Shown piece by piece: positions 22,084 to 33,539 of a DNA stretch of 64,000 bases. The translations under genes were made by a program, and so were the position numbers. This stretch comes from Theobroma cacao (taxonomy: Eukaryota > Streptophyta > Magnoliopsida > Malvales > Malvaceae). Where the stretch lies: assembly GCF_000208745.1 (NCBI RefSeq), contig NC_030856.1:5045376-5109375 (forward strand). Direction: 5' to 3'. Within the stretch, counting starts at the first letter, position 1, and the number at the start of each line of letters is the position of its first letter. Below the pieces are notes generated by a model that saw only the letters and a program-made list of their open reading frames with translations, ran no database searches and had not been told where the DNA came from.

Positions 22084-22545
22084 TTACATCCTTTTTCTCA
22101 TATCATCCTCACCATCATCATCCTCGTCATTACTATAAAAATCATCACTATCAGCATCCTCAACGAAATCCTCAAAATCGTCCTCGATATCCTCATCTTT
22201 AATCCTTCCGTACTCATACACTTCATCAAAATCATCATCATCATCACTTACCACGCGCTTCCCACGTGCCTCGACGACGACGCCACGCATCCCACGCCCA
22301 TCTCCTTCCTCCGCCAGGCTTAGCCTTCCAGAAGACCCAACAAGAGAACCCATTTCACTAAAATCAAAAATGGGTATTTGGGCATGCATCTTTTGGTTTG
22401 AAACAAACAAAGATTGAGCGATTTGATGTTCTTTAGCCATGTTATTGATATAATTGGACCGATCAAGGATTTGGCCCCTGAGAATCTGCGGCAAAGACTT
22501 GCTGTTTCTGAGTAGATTCCTTGCAACAGCTGCTGTGGTTGCCAT
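22084..22545 (-). CDS. Small protein with acidic C-terminal tail, unknown function
   Basis: The 153-residue single-exon protein is not one I recognise. The N-terminus (MATTAAVARNLLRNSKSLPQ) is Ala/Thr/Arg/Ser-rich without acidic residues, like a mitochondrial or plastid targeting peptide; the middle (residues about 40-95) is mixed; the last 55 residues are dominated by Asp and Glu, with blocks such as SDDDDDFDEVYEYGRIKDED, and end in MRKRM. The strongly biased but ordered composition, a good ATG, and a GC-richer 5' region compared with its surroundings argue for a real gene. Neighbours give no functional clue. Confidence 0.65.
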   Translation of the reverse strand: MATTAAVARNLLRNSKSLPQILRGQILDRSNYINNMAKEHQIAQSLFVSNQKMHAQIPIFDFSEMGSLVGSSGRLSLAEEGDGRGMRGVVVEARGKRVVSDDDDDFDEVYEYGRIKDEDIEDDFEDFVEDADSDDFYSNDEDDDGEDDMRKRM

Positions 22546-23647
22546 GGATGCAAATAAGTTTGATTTGGAGGTTTTGGGAGATGGAAACTCGGAGGTTGAT
22601 CTCCTGGGGTTTTGAGTCCTTTGCGACGAGCTTGATATAGGTGAGGCAGAAGGGTTAAGGGTTTAGGGTTTATGGGAAGAAGTAGCTTTCTGCCACGTGG
22701 CAAATGACGGTGTGGAAATTAGAATACAGATTCTAGAATTATCTGCAGAGAGTAACTCGACCGGGGCTTTTCCAGTTACAATTGTTAAATAGAAATATAT
22801 AATGGCCTTTGTTTTGGATTTCGGCCCTTCTTTATTGAATGCATTTTGGGCCTTTAACCCAGTTTTATAAAGTTAAATCCTGTGGATATGTCCTGATATT
22901 GAAATTGATCAGCCATCTTACTTGTCAAACAATGGTATAGGTAGATTTCCAGTCTGAACTCACTCAAGTGTTCCCCCTACTAGGTTAAGCCACAGACGGC
23001 TATGTTTCTGTCATTACTTTGCATAAAAGTGCTTGCAATGGAATGCCAAAGTAATCATATTCTAATGCAAGAAATTGGAGAGTTCAAAGACCACATTATT
23101 GGCTGCTAATTCATGTTCTTGTTTTGATTCCCATTCTTGGACTTCAATTCGTCTCTAGCTTTTGTTATGTCTGAAAATGTTAAGTCATATACAGACAATG
23201 ATGGATTATAAATAAATGATAAATTACTGTATAAACTTACCAAAACAAGAGTCATGTTAATTATAATTACATTTCAATCCCAGGAAATGACACCCTTAAA
23301 ATTCAAAATGATGGATTAAAAGTTTTAGGATTTACAGATTCTTAGGCTCTTGTACTTCTAGCTTTTGTCATCTTTCAAGAATGAGTCATATAGAATGGTT
23401 ATCACTCATCAGAACACAAGCATTTGAAAGAAAGGAAATAATCATAAGCTACCAAAATAGAAGACAATGCCTAAAAAAACAAATCATGTCATGCATATTT
23501 GAGCAGTCATTCAAAGATTAGAAAATATTATTTAGTTTCCGATAAACCATCTGTGTTAATCCACATCCATCAAATTTAGTCCAGACACTATTGGAACTAA
23601 GCATCGGTGTCTGTTCTCCATGAAAACAGAATGTAGACCTCATTACC
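22546..23647. other. Divergent intergenic region before the chitinase gene
   Basis: It separates the minus-strand acidic-protein gene from the plus-strand chitinase gene. The left 150 bp are GC-richer and hold the 5' leader of the former. No further gene is seen. Confidence 0.55.
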
Positions 23648-23655
23648 TATAAAAA
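23648..23655 (+). promoter_or_regulatory. TATA box of the class III chitinase gene
   Basis: TATAAAAA (in CTATAAAAAGG) lies 73 bp upstream of the ATG at 23,721, giving an expected start of transcription near 23,680 and a leader of about 40 bases. Confidence 0.75.
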
Positions 23656-23678
23656 GGATGCTTCTGTGCACACTTTAA

Positions 23679-24617
<939 letters not shown>

Positions 24618-26580
24618 AAGAGTTTGTCTCTCTGTTCTATTTGTATTAATGTCTATGTTTAATGTTTAATGTAATGGAAGTATGTATTACATGTTTAAAA
24701 CTTCTCCTCGCTTTTGAACTGAAGGCCTCATATTAGAGTTGTGAATTTATGATATAATTATGTTTTACACAACAACACAAACATGACTATAAACGAATTA
24801 AAATATCACAGCCTATAGCTTGCATGTTTCACCGTTCACTATGTGTGCTTGGACCTTTCATCAGTCCAAGTTACCTGAACTTACAAACTGCCAATATATG
24901 CATAATACACCATGTTGGATCATTTTGTCCCAGATGGCCAAATGTTTTCCTTCCGATTTTAGTACAGTAGCATATGTAACATAGTAAGAGCATTATTTCA
25001 CCATTTTGTCATAAATAATTATTGATCCGGAGTATTGTCAAAAACTGAAATAATAAAATTAAGCCATAGTTGGCAAAGGGAAAGATGCAAATGCCAGAAA
25101 CACAGGCAAATTTTATACATACATGCACATATATTTGTATATAGCTTAATATAAACAGAAGACATTCTCACCCCTCCATAGTAAATTCTTGCAAGAAGAT
25201 CAATAATTTACCATGATGGAAGACCAGAACATATATAGAAAAAAGAATTTTTTTCTGACATTAGAATATAACAGAAACTGATTCGTGGTATCTCCTAAAG
25301 AAAAAAAACCAAAACTCATCTGGAATTACAGGATAGCAATCAGCATCTTGGTTTTATGTTTGTGCAAGTTCTACTAGCAAAAATTCCAGCTTGAGGTGGG
25401 GCTTCTTTAAGAATATAATGCAGTTGTGACTGTTTTTCCTTCTCCTGTTTTATTGAAGGATTGGCCATACACGGATACACCTTTGTTGTTTTGCTTTGCT
25501 GCTATCTTTTAACCTGTCCTTCTATTTTTACATTATGATCATTTCTGGACAGCGTAGCTCTTTGTCCTTTTTGCTGGCTGTCTTTCTTTCTATATTTATG
25601 GATCTCCCCTGAGAAAAGAGAGTTGGAACTATTTTCTGAGTAGCATCGGTCATTGAAATAATGATAAGACTTCATCATACAATAATATCTTCTATCAGTT
25701 ACAAACAGAATATGACGGTGCCTAATTTTTGTAACAAGATCAGCCAAAAATATTTGGCATACGGAGATAGACAATGCTGCCTTCCAAATACAGTAATTTT
25801 CTGTCCAAGAGAAGAAGCACCATGTCATTTGGTATGAATTAGCGCATGGATCCTTAGCACTGATGCCACAAGCAGGAGGATTTTGTCTGCCAGCAACAGT
25901 AGGCTTCACTTTAGAACACTTGGATGTGGCCTTCGCCTAATAATGATTATAGGAGCAAACTGAAGGTCCTAAAAGCAACCATGTAGCCAATATATTTAAA
26001 CTAATTTATTTATTTTAAAATATTAAAAAAATTAGTTAAAATTATATGGCCTTGACACAAAGGTTTAAACTAATTCATGGATGTGTCTTGCTGTAAACGA
26101 GGATATTGGATAACAACCGGTCTTATTTTGGAGTATAGGGTCTCATGTTGATCTCTAAAGAGTTCTTAACAATGAATTTGTGGTAGTGAGCTGATAGGGT
26201 AGAGGAATTGATAACTGTTTAGGGTTTTTTGTTTTTGGGTTTGTGCTGCCATCTGCATTTTGAGCAATTAATGATATGTTGCAAATATACAGGGACCCAA
26301 ACAACTAAAGCTAGAGTTTTTTAAGTCTTTGACTTACATAGCTTAAGATTTTGGGTGACATACTAACTATTGGGTGGATAATAAAACAACTGCTTGCTTT
26401 AAAAAAAAAAAGGAATTATTTCAAGTAAATGCCCTTGGATTTGGGTAACTAAACTTAGCAGTGATGTCACAAGGAGGAGGATTTTGTTTGCCTGCTGGCT
26501 TCATATTTGAACACTCGGATGTAGTATGGTCTTCAGTTCCGTTGTAAAAGAACGAACGATCAATTTCACCAATCCACAAT
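24618..26580. other. Gene-free region 3' of the chitinase
   Basis: No confident gene. Around 25,850-25,930 lies a segment (GGAGGATTTTGTCTGCCAGC) whose diverged relatives recur at 26,460-26,530, 30,905-30,970 and 50,100-50,150. On the minus strand it could read KPTVAGRQNPPACGISAKDP, in a frame open for 135 codons but without an ATG; its nature is unknown. Confidence 0.5.
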
Positions 26581-26648
26581 TATGAAAAAAAAAAATGAGT
26601 TGGTGTTAAATTGAATATCTGTATAGTGTTTAGGTTGTATCGCAAATA

Positions 26649-27146
26649 AGGGTGAGTAAAATTGGTCTTGATCAATGACCAAACCTAACTGAATGCGATT
26701 TGAGTAAATCGATTCTATTTAATTGATCCATTAGGTCTATTGGTTCAAAAAGCTTGATTTAATTGGCTTATTTGATTGGTTTTCGATTTTAAATTTTTTG
26801 AACTGAATCGATGAATAAATCAAACAATATTTTATATATAAATTAGTATATATAATATTATATATATTATTTTTAAATTTATATAAACTACATAGTTTCA
26901 TTACTAATTGTCATTCCATATTTTATAATTATGGATGAATTTTATTAAATTTAATATTGTAATTTGCAAAAGAAATGACAAAATTTTGGTCTTTTTAGTC
27001 TAAAACTGAACCAACCGAACCAATTCGATATTTAGTCTATTTAGTTCTCTATTACGTTTGGTTGGTTCTGATTGGTTTTTTAAAAATATTTATCTATTTG
27101 GTTTTTAAATACGATCGACTGAATAGGCCAATTGCTCACTCTTAGT
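26649..27146. mobile_element. hAT-like MITE
   Basis: An approximately 500-bp non-coding element with terminal inverted repeats AGGGTGAGTAAAATTGG (left) and, on the opposite strand from the right end, AGAGTGAGCAATTGGCC. It sits inside a minisatellite unit between CGCAAATA and CCCAAATA, an 8-bp target duplication with one mismatch, as for hAT elements. The interior is rich in AACCAACCGAACCAA-type motifs on both strands, typical of this MITE class. Confidence 0.65.
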
Positions 27147-27320
27147 CCCAAATAGGTGTTAATAGTTGAGATCTGGTGTTAAGTTGAATATTTATACAGT
27201 GTGCAGGTTGTGTCCCAAATAGGTGTTAACAGTTGAGATCTGGTGTTAAGTTGAATACCTGTAGCATGTTCAGATTATGTCCCAAATAGGTGTTAAGTTG
27301 AATATCTATACCGTTACGGG

Positions 27321-28861
27321 CAGAGGAAGAGGGATGGACTCTCAGTTTTTAATTTTTTTTTATTTTTATGTATATAAAATTCAAAATATATAGCTTTACC
27401 ACCTTTAAATAAATCAAATGAACCTTGCTTCAATTTTTTTATTTTTATGTGTATAAAATTCAAAATATATAACTTTGACACCCTTAATTAAACCAAATGA
27501 ATTATTGTGGAAAAGTGGTAAGAAATTTAGGTTAACTTTTAGAAGCTTGGTTCAACTTGTCTTAGGTCCAAATTTTGGAATTATTTTTGTTTTCTTTTCA
27601 TTATTTTTCTTGGTGTTTTTTTAAACCCTTCATCTCCCTTTTTTTTTTTTTTGGTTTCTACCCTTCATCTTATTTTTTTTTTTGGTTTTCACCCTTTCAC
27701 TTGGGTGTTTACCCTTCATCTATTTTTTTTTAAAATTTTTTTTGGTTTTCATCATTTCTCTTGGGTGTTTACCTTTCATCTCTTTTTTCTTTTTTTTAGT
27801 TTTCACCCTTTCTCCTCCTCTTTTTCTTCGTGAATCAATCAAATAACCTTTTTCTCTCCAAACCAAATAAGTATACTAAACTATTTTTAATGTATTTTTT
27901 TTGGTTTTCACCCTTCATCTCCTTTTTTTTATTTTCACCCTTTTTACTTGGGTGATTTTTAAACAACGTTCATCTCTTTTTTTTCTTTGGTTTTCACCCT
28001 TTCTCCTATTCTCTTTTTCCGTGAATCAATCAAATAATTTTTTTTCCAAAAGTAAATAAGTATACTAAACCCTTTTTAACTTATACAAATTTGAAATCCC
28101 TTTCTCCTCTCAAAACCAAATAACTATACTAAATCCTTTTAGCTCACACAAATTTTGAATTTCCTAACATTTAAGATGAATTTGTCATAATTCGCAGGTA
28201 ATGTTTCTTTAATTCCCAAATCTCAATTCAGTTTTTAATTTATACATTTGCTCTATATTTATTCTCTTCTAGTGAATGTGACGGATCAAACTCACAACAT
28301 AATCTTGAAGTTAGGTTTGTTATGATTGCTAGGCTAAGTTTCTTCAACTATTGATATACATTGTTCATTATTAATCACAATTTGGAGGATTGGGCTTTAA
28401 CATGTATTTTTTTAGATAGCTGGATTAACCTAAATATGAGGACTTGACATAACTTTATTAGAATATTTTGCATTATTGTATATAATATGTTATTGTCCTA
28501 TGGAGTAAAAGATGCATTGCTTAACTACCTACAGAGTATAATTTTTTACGTTGATTTTTCTTACAATTTGTTGATTTGATTTGAGCATTTATGCAATATG
28601 TCATATGTTAACATGAATTTCAAAGCATTAAAGCACGTTGAGCACAACTTACAATGCTTAATTTAAAAATTTAATGTTAATTTTTTTCTACTTTATATCT
28701 ATTTATATTGATGAATTTAAAAACTTATATTTAAATTATTAATTAAATTTTATTTTAAAAGTGATTAATTTTTTTCTCCAAATCAAATCATTGACCTGAT
28801 CCATGACCTTGTATGATTACTTTTTAACCACCCCTCATACAAAATCCTAGATCTACCACTG
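27321..28861. mobile_element. T-rich insertion with repeated GGTTTTCACCCTT words
   Basis: It separates two blocks of the minisatellite and so is an insertion. Between 27,600 and 28,130 it contains a degenerate repeat of TTTTTTGGTTTTCACCCTTCATCT-type words; 28,020-28,140 repeats 27,830-27,880. The ends (GGGCAGAGGAAGAGGG on the left, GATCTACCACTG on the right) may be short inverted repeats (CAGWGGWAGA), but no clear TSD is seen. Class unknown. Confidence 0.45.
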
Positions 28862-29190
28862 TGTCCTGAGTTCAAGTTGTGTCCCAAATAAGTGTTAATA
28901 GTTGAGATATGGTGTTAAGTTGATCAGGTTGTGTCCTAAATAAGTGTTAATAGTTGAGATCTGGTGTTAAGTTGAATATTTGTACCGTGTTCAAGTTGTG
29001 TCCCAAATAGGTGTTAAGTTGAATATCTATAAGGAGTTCAGGTTGTGTTCAAGTTATGTCCCAAATAAGTGTTGTACAGTAGTTGAGATCTAGTGTTAAG
29101 TTGAATATTTGTATAGAGTTCAGATTGTGTCCCAAATAGGTGCTAAGTTCAATATCTGTACAGTGTTTAGGTTGTGTCCTGAATAACTTT

Positions 29191-29811
29191 CCCATGTTTT
29201 TTTCGTATCAAGGATAGGTTGTAAAAGTAATAGGAATTTCCCATGTTGTACAATAATTAAGCATGTTTCTTTGGTAATAGTTGAGTTATGGTGTGAAGAT
29301 GAATATGTGTACAATGTCAAAAGGTGAATGCTATGGTGCTAAGATACATGACCTCATGCTGCCAAAGCTAAGGGGTTGGATACTTTTCGTAAACTTGCTC
29401 AGCTTGACTTATAGTTAGAGCTTTATAATGAAATCATCACTTATCAAAAAACAATGTGGAATATGAAAATTCAAAAATTACATTTTAATTATTCTTAAAT
29501 TAGTTTTGGAAATTATTGGACCATTTTTGTTATAAAATTTCACAAGTTTAAGTTATATAAATTTTATTGAAATTTTACGTGAATAAAAATATTTTCATGT
29601 TAATAGATTTTATAAAGATTCATCTAATTACTTAAAATTAATATTAAAATACAAACCTATCTTAATGATTCAATTGAAAGGGATTTTCCCCCATTCCCAA
29701 CCCCTCTTTTATCTCTTCCTTATTTTAGTTATCTATCACACTAAAAAGTAATGCGCTTTTACTTGTAAGAAGAACAGGGCCTATTTAAACCTTATTTGAT
29801 CAATTTTAATT
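29191..29811. other. Spacer before the foldback element
   Basis: The sequence is AT-rich; no gene or repeat recognised apart from trailing minisatellite words near 29,280. The last 10 bases are the left TSD of the foldback element. Confidence 0.5.
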
Positions 29812-30878
29812 GGTCAAAATACCCACTAAGTCCATATACGCATGCATTTTGTTCAATTTAGTTCTTGCACTCAAAATCGAAGCAATTTAATCCCTTAATT
29901 TTGAGAATTGCTCCAATTTAATCACTCTCCCTAACGACATCCAATTTGACTGTTAAAAATGATGACGTTACCGTTGATGTGGCACACAATGCTGATGTGG
30001 CAAGCAAGGGTGGATCAGATTGCTGATGTGATAGTTCCACGTCAGCATGTCAAGGTGACATTGCATTATCACATAACCATTTGGGTGTGGGTTGCGAACA
30101 TGGCACTGCTAGTGTATGTTGTTGACATGGCACTACCACATTAGCATACAAAGGTGACGTGGTACTGCTACACCAAAATGTCATAGGTGATGTGGTAGTG
30201 CCATATCACCAGTTGTGTTTGGGTTGATGACGTGGCACTACCATGTCAGCATGTCAAGGTAACATGGCAATGCCACATCACCATCTTCTTCTTTTCGTTC
30301 TTTTCATTAAAAGTTTATGCAATTGCTAAGGTTCGAACCTAAGACCTTTAGCACACTAAAGCCCTTACCACCACACCTAAGCCTTTTCTTCAATTAGTTC
30401 TTTCTTTAGTTTGCTTTCTTCTTTTCTTCCTTCTTATTTTTTTGCTTTCTTTCTCCAATTGGTGACATGGCAGTATCACATCACAACCCAAATCAAGATG
30501 ATGAAGTGGCATTGCCACGTCACCCTTGCATGTTGATGTGGCACTGCCATGTCTGCAACACACACTTAAATGGTGATGTGGCAGTGTCATGTCAACAACC
30601 CATACTTAAATAGTGATGTGGCAACGCCACATCATCTTGACATGCTGACGTGGCAATGCCATGTTAGCAATTCGAGCCACTTTTGCTTGCCATGTCAGCA
30701 TTGTATGCCACGTCAATGCTGACATCTTCATTTTTAATGATGAAATTAGATGCTGTTAGGGGGAGGGACTAAATTGGAGTAATTCTCAAAATTTAGGGAC
30801 TAAATTGATTCGATTTTGAGTACATGGACTAAATTGAACAAAATGAATGGGTGTAAGGACTTGATGTGTATTTTGACT
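29812..30878. mobile_element. Foldback (MULE-like) element with 10-bp TSD
   Basis: Two long inverted arms (29,812-about 30,283 and about 30,465-30,878) surround a short spacer. The outer ends are GGTCAAAATAC and, inverted, AGTCAAAATAC; both arms carry TTTTGTTCAATTTAGT, TTTTGAGAATT and CTCCAATTTA in mirrored order. Exact copies of AATTTTAATT (29,802-29,811 and 30,879-30,888) flank it, a length within the 8-11 bp of Mutator-like elements. The inner halves of the arms are made of many small palindromes of the type GATGTGGCACTGCCACATC. No transposase frame exists, so it is non-autonomous. Confidence 0.8.
30318..30388 (-). repeat. tRNA-like segment in the foldback spacer
   Basis: The minus strand reads GGCTTAGGTGTGGTGGTAAG, then a stem CTTTA/TAAAG around GTGTGC, then CTTAGGTTCGAACCTTAG. 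This resembles the D, anticodon and T arms of a tRNA, with a B-box-like GGTTCGAACC. The acceptor stem does not pair well, so I do not call a functional tRNA. A tRNA-derived SINE head is likelier. Confidence 0.4.
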
Positions 30879-30959
30879 AATTTTAATTACATTTTAATAA
30901 AGCTTCTAATCCAAAAGCAAGTGGATTTTATTTGCCAAAAACAGTAGGCTTAACATTAG

Positions 30960-31134
30960 GATACTCGAATGTAAAAGGTTCATGCTCCTAGTGGGGAACC
31001 AGGTGAATCCCATATTGAAGAGATTGTATGCTATCAATGGGTAGAGCCATAAATCCCACAATAAGGGAATATGTCATTGTTTTAAAGGGAAGCCATGAAT
31101 CTCACATCAGTTATGATACTAAAGTGAGACTAGG
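30960..31134 (+). mobile_element. Degenerate TRIM LTR, left of the intact TRIM
   Basis: Words of the TRIM LTR in the right order (CATGCTCCTAGTGGGGAACC, CCATATTGAAGAG, GGGTAGAGCCATAAATCCCA, AGCCATGAATCTCACATCAG, ATACTAAAGTGAGACTAGG) show an older LTR into which the intact element at 31,135 inserted. Confidence 0.65.
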
Positions 31135-31791
31135 TGTCACGATCCTCTCGTGGACGTGAATCCCACATCATTGAGATAATGCTCATAACGGATAAAGTCA
31201 CAAAGTCCCATATAGAAGAAAAACTCCCAGCGGGGAATAAAGGTGGATGTCATGGTCCTAGAAAGGGGAGCCAAGAATCCCACATTTGGCTATGTACTAG
31301 AGTGATACTGAGCATATAAGGGTTCACACCACCTTTAACTTGTGAAACACCTTTTATGAGACAAAACTGTGAGGCTAACGAGCCGAAGAGGACAATGCCT
31401 TACAAGAATTGATGTGGACTATAACAATTGGTATCAGAGCAGACTCTGAGTACTAGCAATGTGCTATTAAGGACAGTGGACCCTTGTTGAAGTGAGGGAG
31501 GATTCACGGTCCTTGCGTGGACATGAATCCCACATCGTTGAGATAATGCTCCTAGCGGGTAGAGTCACAAAGTCTCACATTAAAAAGAAACTTCCAGTGG
31601 AGAGTAAGGGTGGATGTCATGGTCTTAGAAAAGGAAGTGATGAACCCCACATTGGCTATGTACTAGAGTGATACTAGGCATATAAGGGTTCACACCACCT
31701 TTAACCTATGAAGAGCTTTTTTTGGACAAAATCGTGAGGCCAACGAGCCAAAACGGATAATACCTCACAAGGGTTGGTGTGGACTGTGACA
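31135..31791 (+). mobile_element. Complete TRIM retrotransposon, 657 bp, TSD CTAGG
   Basis: The 5' LTR is 31,135-31,426 (TGTCACGATCC to GACTATAACA); the 3' LTR is 31,503-31,791 (ends GACTGTGACA). The primer-binding site TGGTATCAGAGC (31,429-31,440) matches the 3' end of initiator methionine tRNA. A polypurine tract, GAAGTGAGGGAGGA, touches the 3' LTR. Direct CTAGG copies flank it (31,130-31,134 and 31,792-31,796). There is no coding capacity, so it depends on another element's enzymes. The LTRs contain the repeated word ATCCCACATCG. Confidence 0.93.
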
Positions 31792-31796
31792 CTAGG

Positions 31797-32215
31797 TGTC
31801 ATAATCCCATCAAGAAGATCTGAATCCCACATCAAAGAGAATACATGGTCCTAGCAAGAAGCCATAAATCCCACATTGAATAGAATTTCCTAAAAGGGAG
31901 CTAAGGAAATATGTCATGGTCCAAAATGAGAGCTATGAATCCCACACAAGTTGTATACTAGAGTGATACAGGGTATTTAAGAGTTCATATCACCTTTATC
32001 TTGTGAGATGTATTTTTTGGACAAAACTGTGAAGCTAGCAAGGCAAAACATATAATACCTTGCAAGTTGGTGTTGGAGTGGATGGTGACATTGGACAGTT
32101 AAAGATTTATACCATCTTTAACTTGTGAGGAGTTTCTTGTGAGATAAAACTGTAAGGCTAAAGAGCCAAAGCAAACAATACCTTTAAGCTTAGTGTTGGA
32201 ATGGACCTTGACACA
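31797..32215 (+). mobile_element. Degenerate TRIM LTR copies, right of the intact TRIM
   Basis: TGTCATAATCCCATC begins a diverged LTR that continues through GAATCCCACATCAAAGAGAA, TACTAGAGTGATACAGGG, AAAACTGTGAAGC and ends near GGATGGTGACATTGGA. A further partial LTR follows (CACCATCTTTAACTTG-like words to TGGACCTTGACA). The locus is therefore a cluster of TRIM LTRs of different ages. Confidence 0.65.
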
Positions 32216-32439
32216 AGACCTTCAGTTCTGTTGTAAGAATAATCAATTATCAATGTCACCAATCCCACATTGATTATTTATTTTACAATTATGAAAAAAA
32301 AGAACTTTTTACAATCCCACATTGCCCCAATCCCACATTGCTTTTTTACTTTACAATTATGAAAAAACAAAACAAAATGAGTTATTAATGAGAATGAATA
32401 ATACCACATCAACTAAATATTGTAAACGCCTACATTAAA

Positions 32440-33437
32440 GGAGTGGGGTGAATTGGTTCCTGCTTGAAGATGGATAAGGTCATTGAAGTTGATGTCCTGT
32501 GAGATAGGGAGACTAACTGGTTGATATTCTTGGTTTTGTTCTGTCTAGGGGGATTATGTTTTGGACAGTAGGCTCATTGGAGGGTGCTTTGATTATTGGA
32601 AAAGCTTGCGAGTCACTTTGTTCATGACTTTAGTGGCAAGTGCAAGGCATGGCAGTGATTTCAAGCTCTTGAGCACCATAAGCTTATGAAGAGAGGTTTA
32701 GCAGCTTTCAATGGTGGTTCCTGTCCATGATTTCGATTCTTATCGGGAAAAGGAGGTGATCTGAGTCTTTTGAGGATTTTGAGAATTTGAAGCTAATGTT
32801 ATTGGTATGCTACTTAAGCTTACCTTTTTGTTGTGTCTGTGCAAGAGCCTAAACGTCATTGGGATATTTGAGAATGGCTTTGAAGGTAAGAGTCCTTGTT
32901 GATGACAATTCTAAGGACCTTGGATGATATTCCTTATAGACTATTTGGAAAACAATAGAAAGTTTTGTTTTGGCTAGTTTAAGATTTCGATGAGGTTTTG
33001 GTGGTGGCAGGAATAGTGACTCGTTCCCTTTTGATTTCTTGGTCTTGTTGTTCTTTCGCTAATCTTGCTTTTTTGATCTGGTCTAGGTTTTTTATTGGTT
33101 TTTTTTTCTTGGTTCTGTTTTGTGGTTCCTTTATGGAAAAGAGCTGTTATTTTTTTCTTTTTTTTTTAAGCAATCAAGAAGAACTTGGGATCATGAAAGA
33201 CTTGCTGTTGATGTTTGAATATAGGTTTTTAAGAAAAGGGTAGAAAGTTTCCTATCGGTTTGTTTGCTCAACAAGGAAGGAAATTGCTACTAAACTATGT
33301 GAAGCAGTTTTCTATTGCTTTAGTACATATTCTTCTCTTGGCACAAGCCTGATGTTTCATGCCAAGTAAAGTTTTTAACAATAAATTAAAAGACTTTGGA
33401 TGGCATGGTAACTTAGTGCTAATAAAACCACCTTTCA
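32440..33437 (+). mobile_element. Poly(A)-tailed insertion, probably a truncated LINE end
   Basis: The stretch ends in CTAATAAAACCACCTTTCAAAAAAAAAA, and near-copies of ATACCACATCRACTRAATA lie on both sides (about 32,402 and 33,447), consistent with a target-primed insertion and its TSD. The interior is T/G-rich and lacks a recognisable reverse transcriptase frame; an 81-codon hydrophobic frame at 32,998 looks like chance. Confidence 0.4.
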
Positions 33438-33539
33438 AAAAAAAAATACCACATCGACTGAATAACTATTTACTGTAGATGTTTATAAACACCTCCATTA
33501 CTAGCATCATTGCTCGCGCTTGTAACCTCGTAATAACTA

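Larger units (their letters stand above)
26597..29190. repeat. Interrupted minisatellite with units of about 60-70 bp
   Basis: The unit is roughly GTCCCAAATAGGTGTTAAT, AGTTGAGATCTGGTGTTAAG, TTGAATATCTGTACAGTG, TTCAGGTTGT. Units are found at about 26,597-26,648, 27,147-27,320 and 28,862-29,190. The first gap is filled by a MITE, the second by a 1.5-kb T-rich insertion. Several units lack the middle part, giving two unit lengths. Confidence 0.85.

Noticed and set aside
25502..25909. 135-codon minus-strand open frame
   Set aside because: It has no ATG at its start and no domain that I recognise. Kept only as a note under a finding.
27651..27833. Repetitive Phe-rich 60-codon frame
   Set aside because: It is a translation of the T-rich GGTTTTCACCCTT repeat.
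30318..30388. Possible functional tRNA gene on the minus strand
   Set aside because: The T and anticodon arms look tRNA-like, but the acceptor stem does not pair and it lies inside a transposon. Listed only as a tRNA-like segment.
32998..33243. 81-codon hydrophobic frame
   Set aside because: A T-rich stretch inside a poly(A)-tailed insertion; the hydrophobicity comes from base composition.
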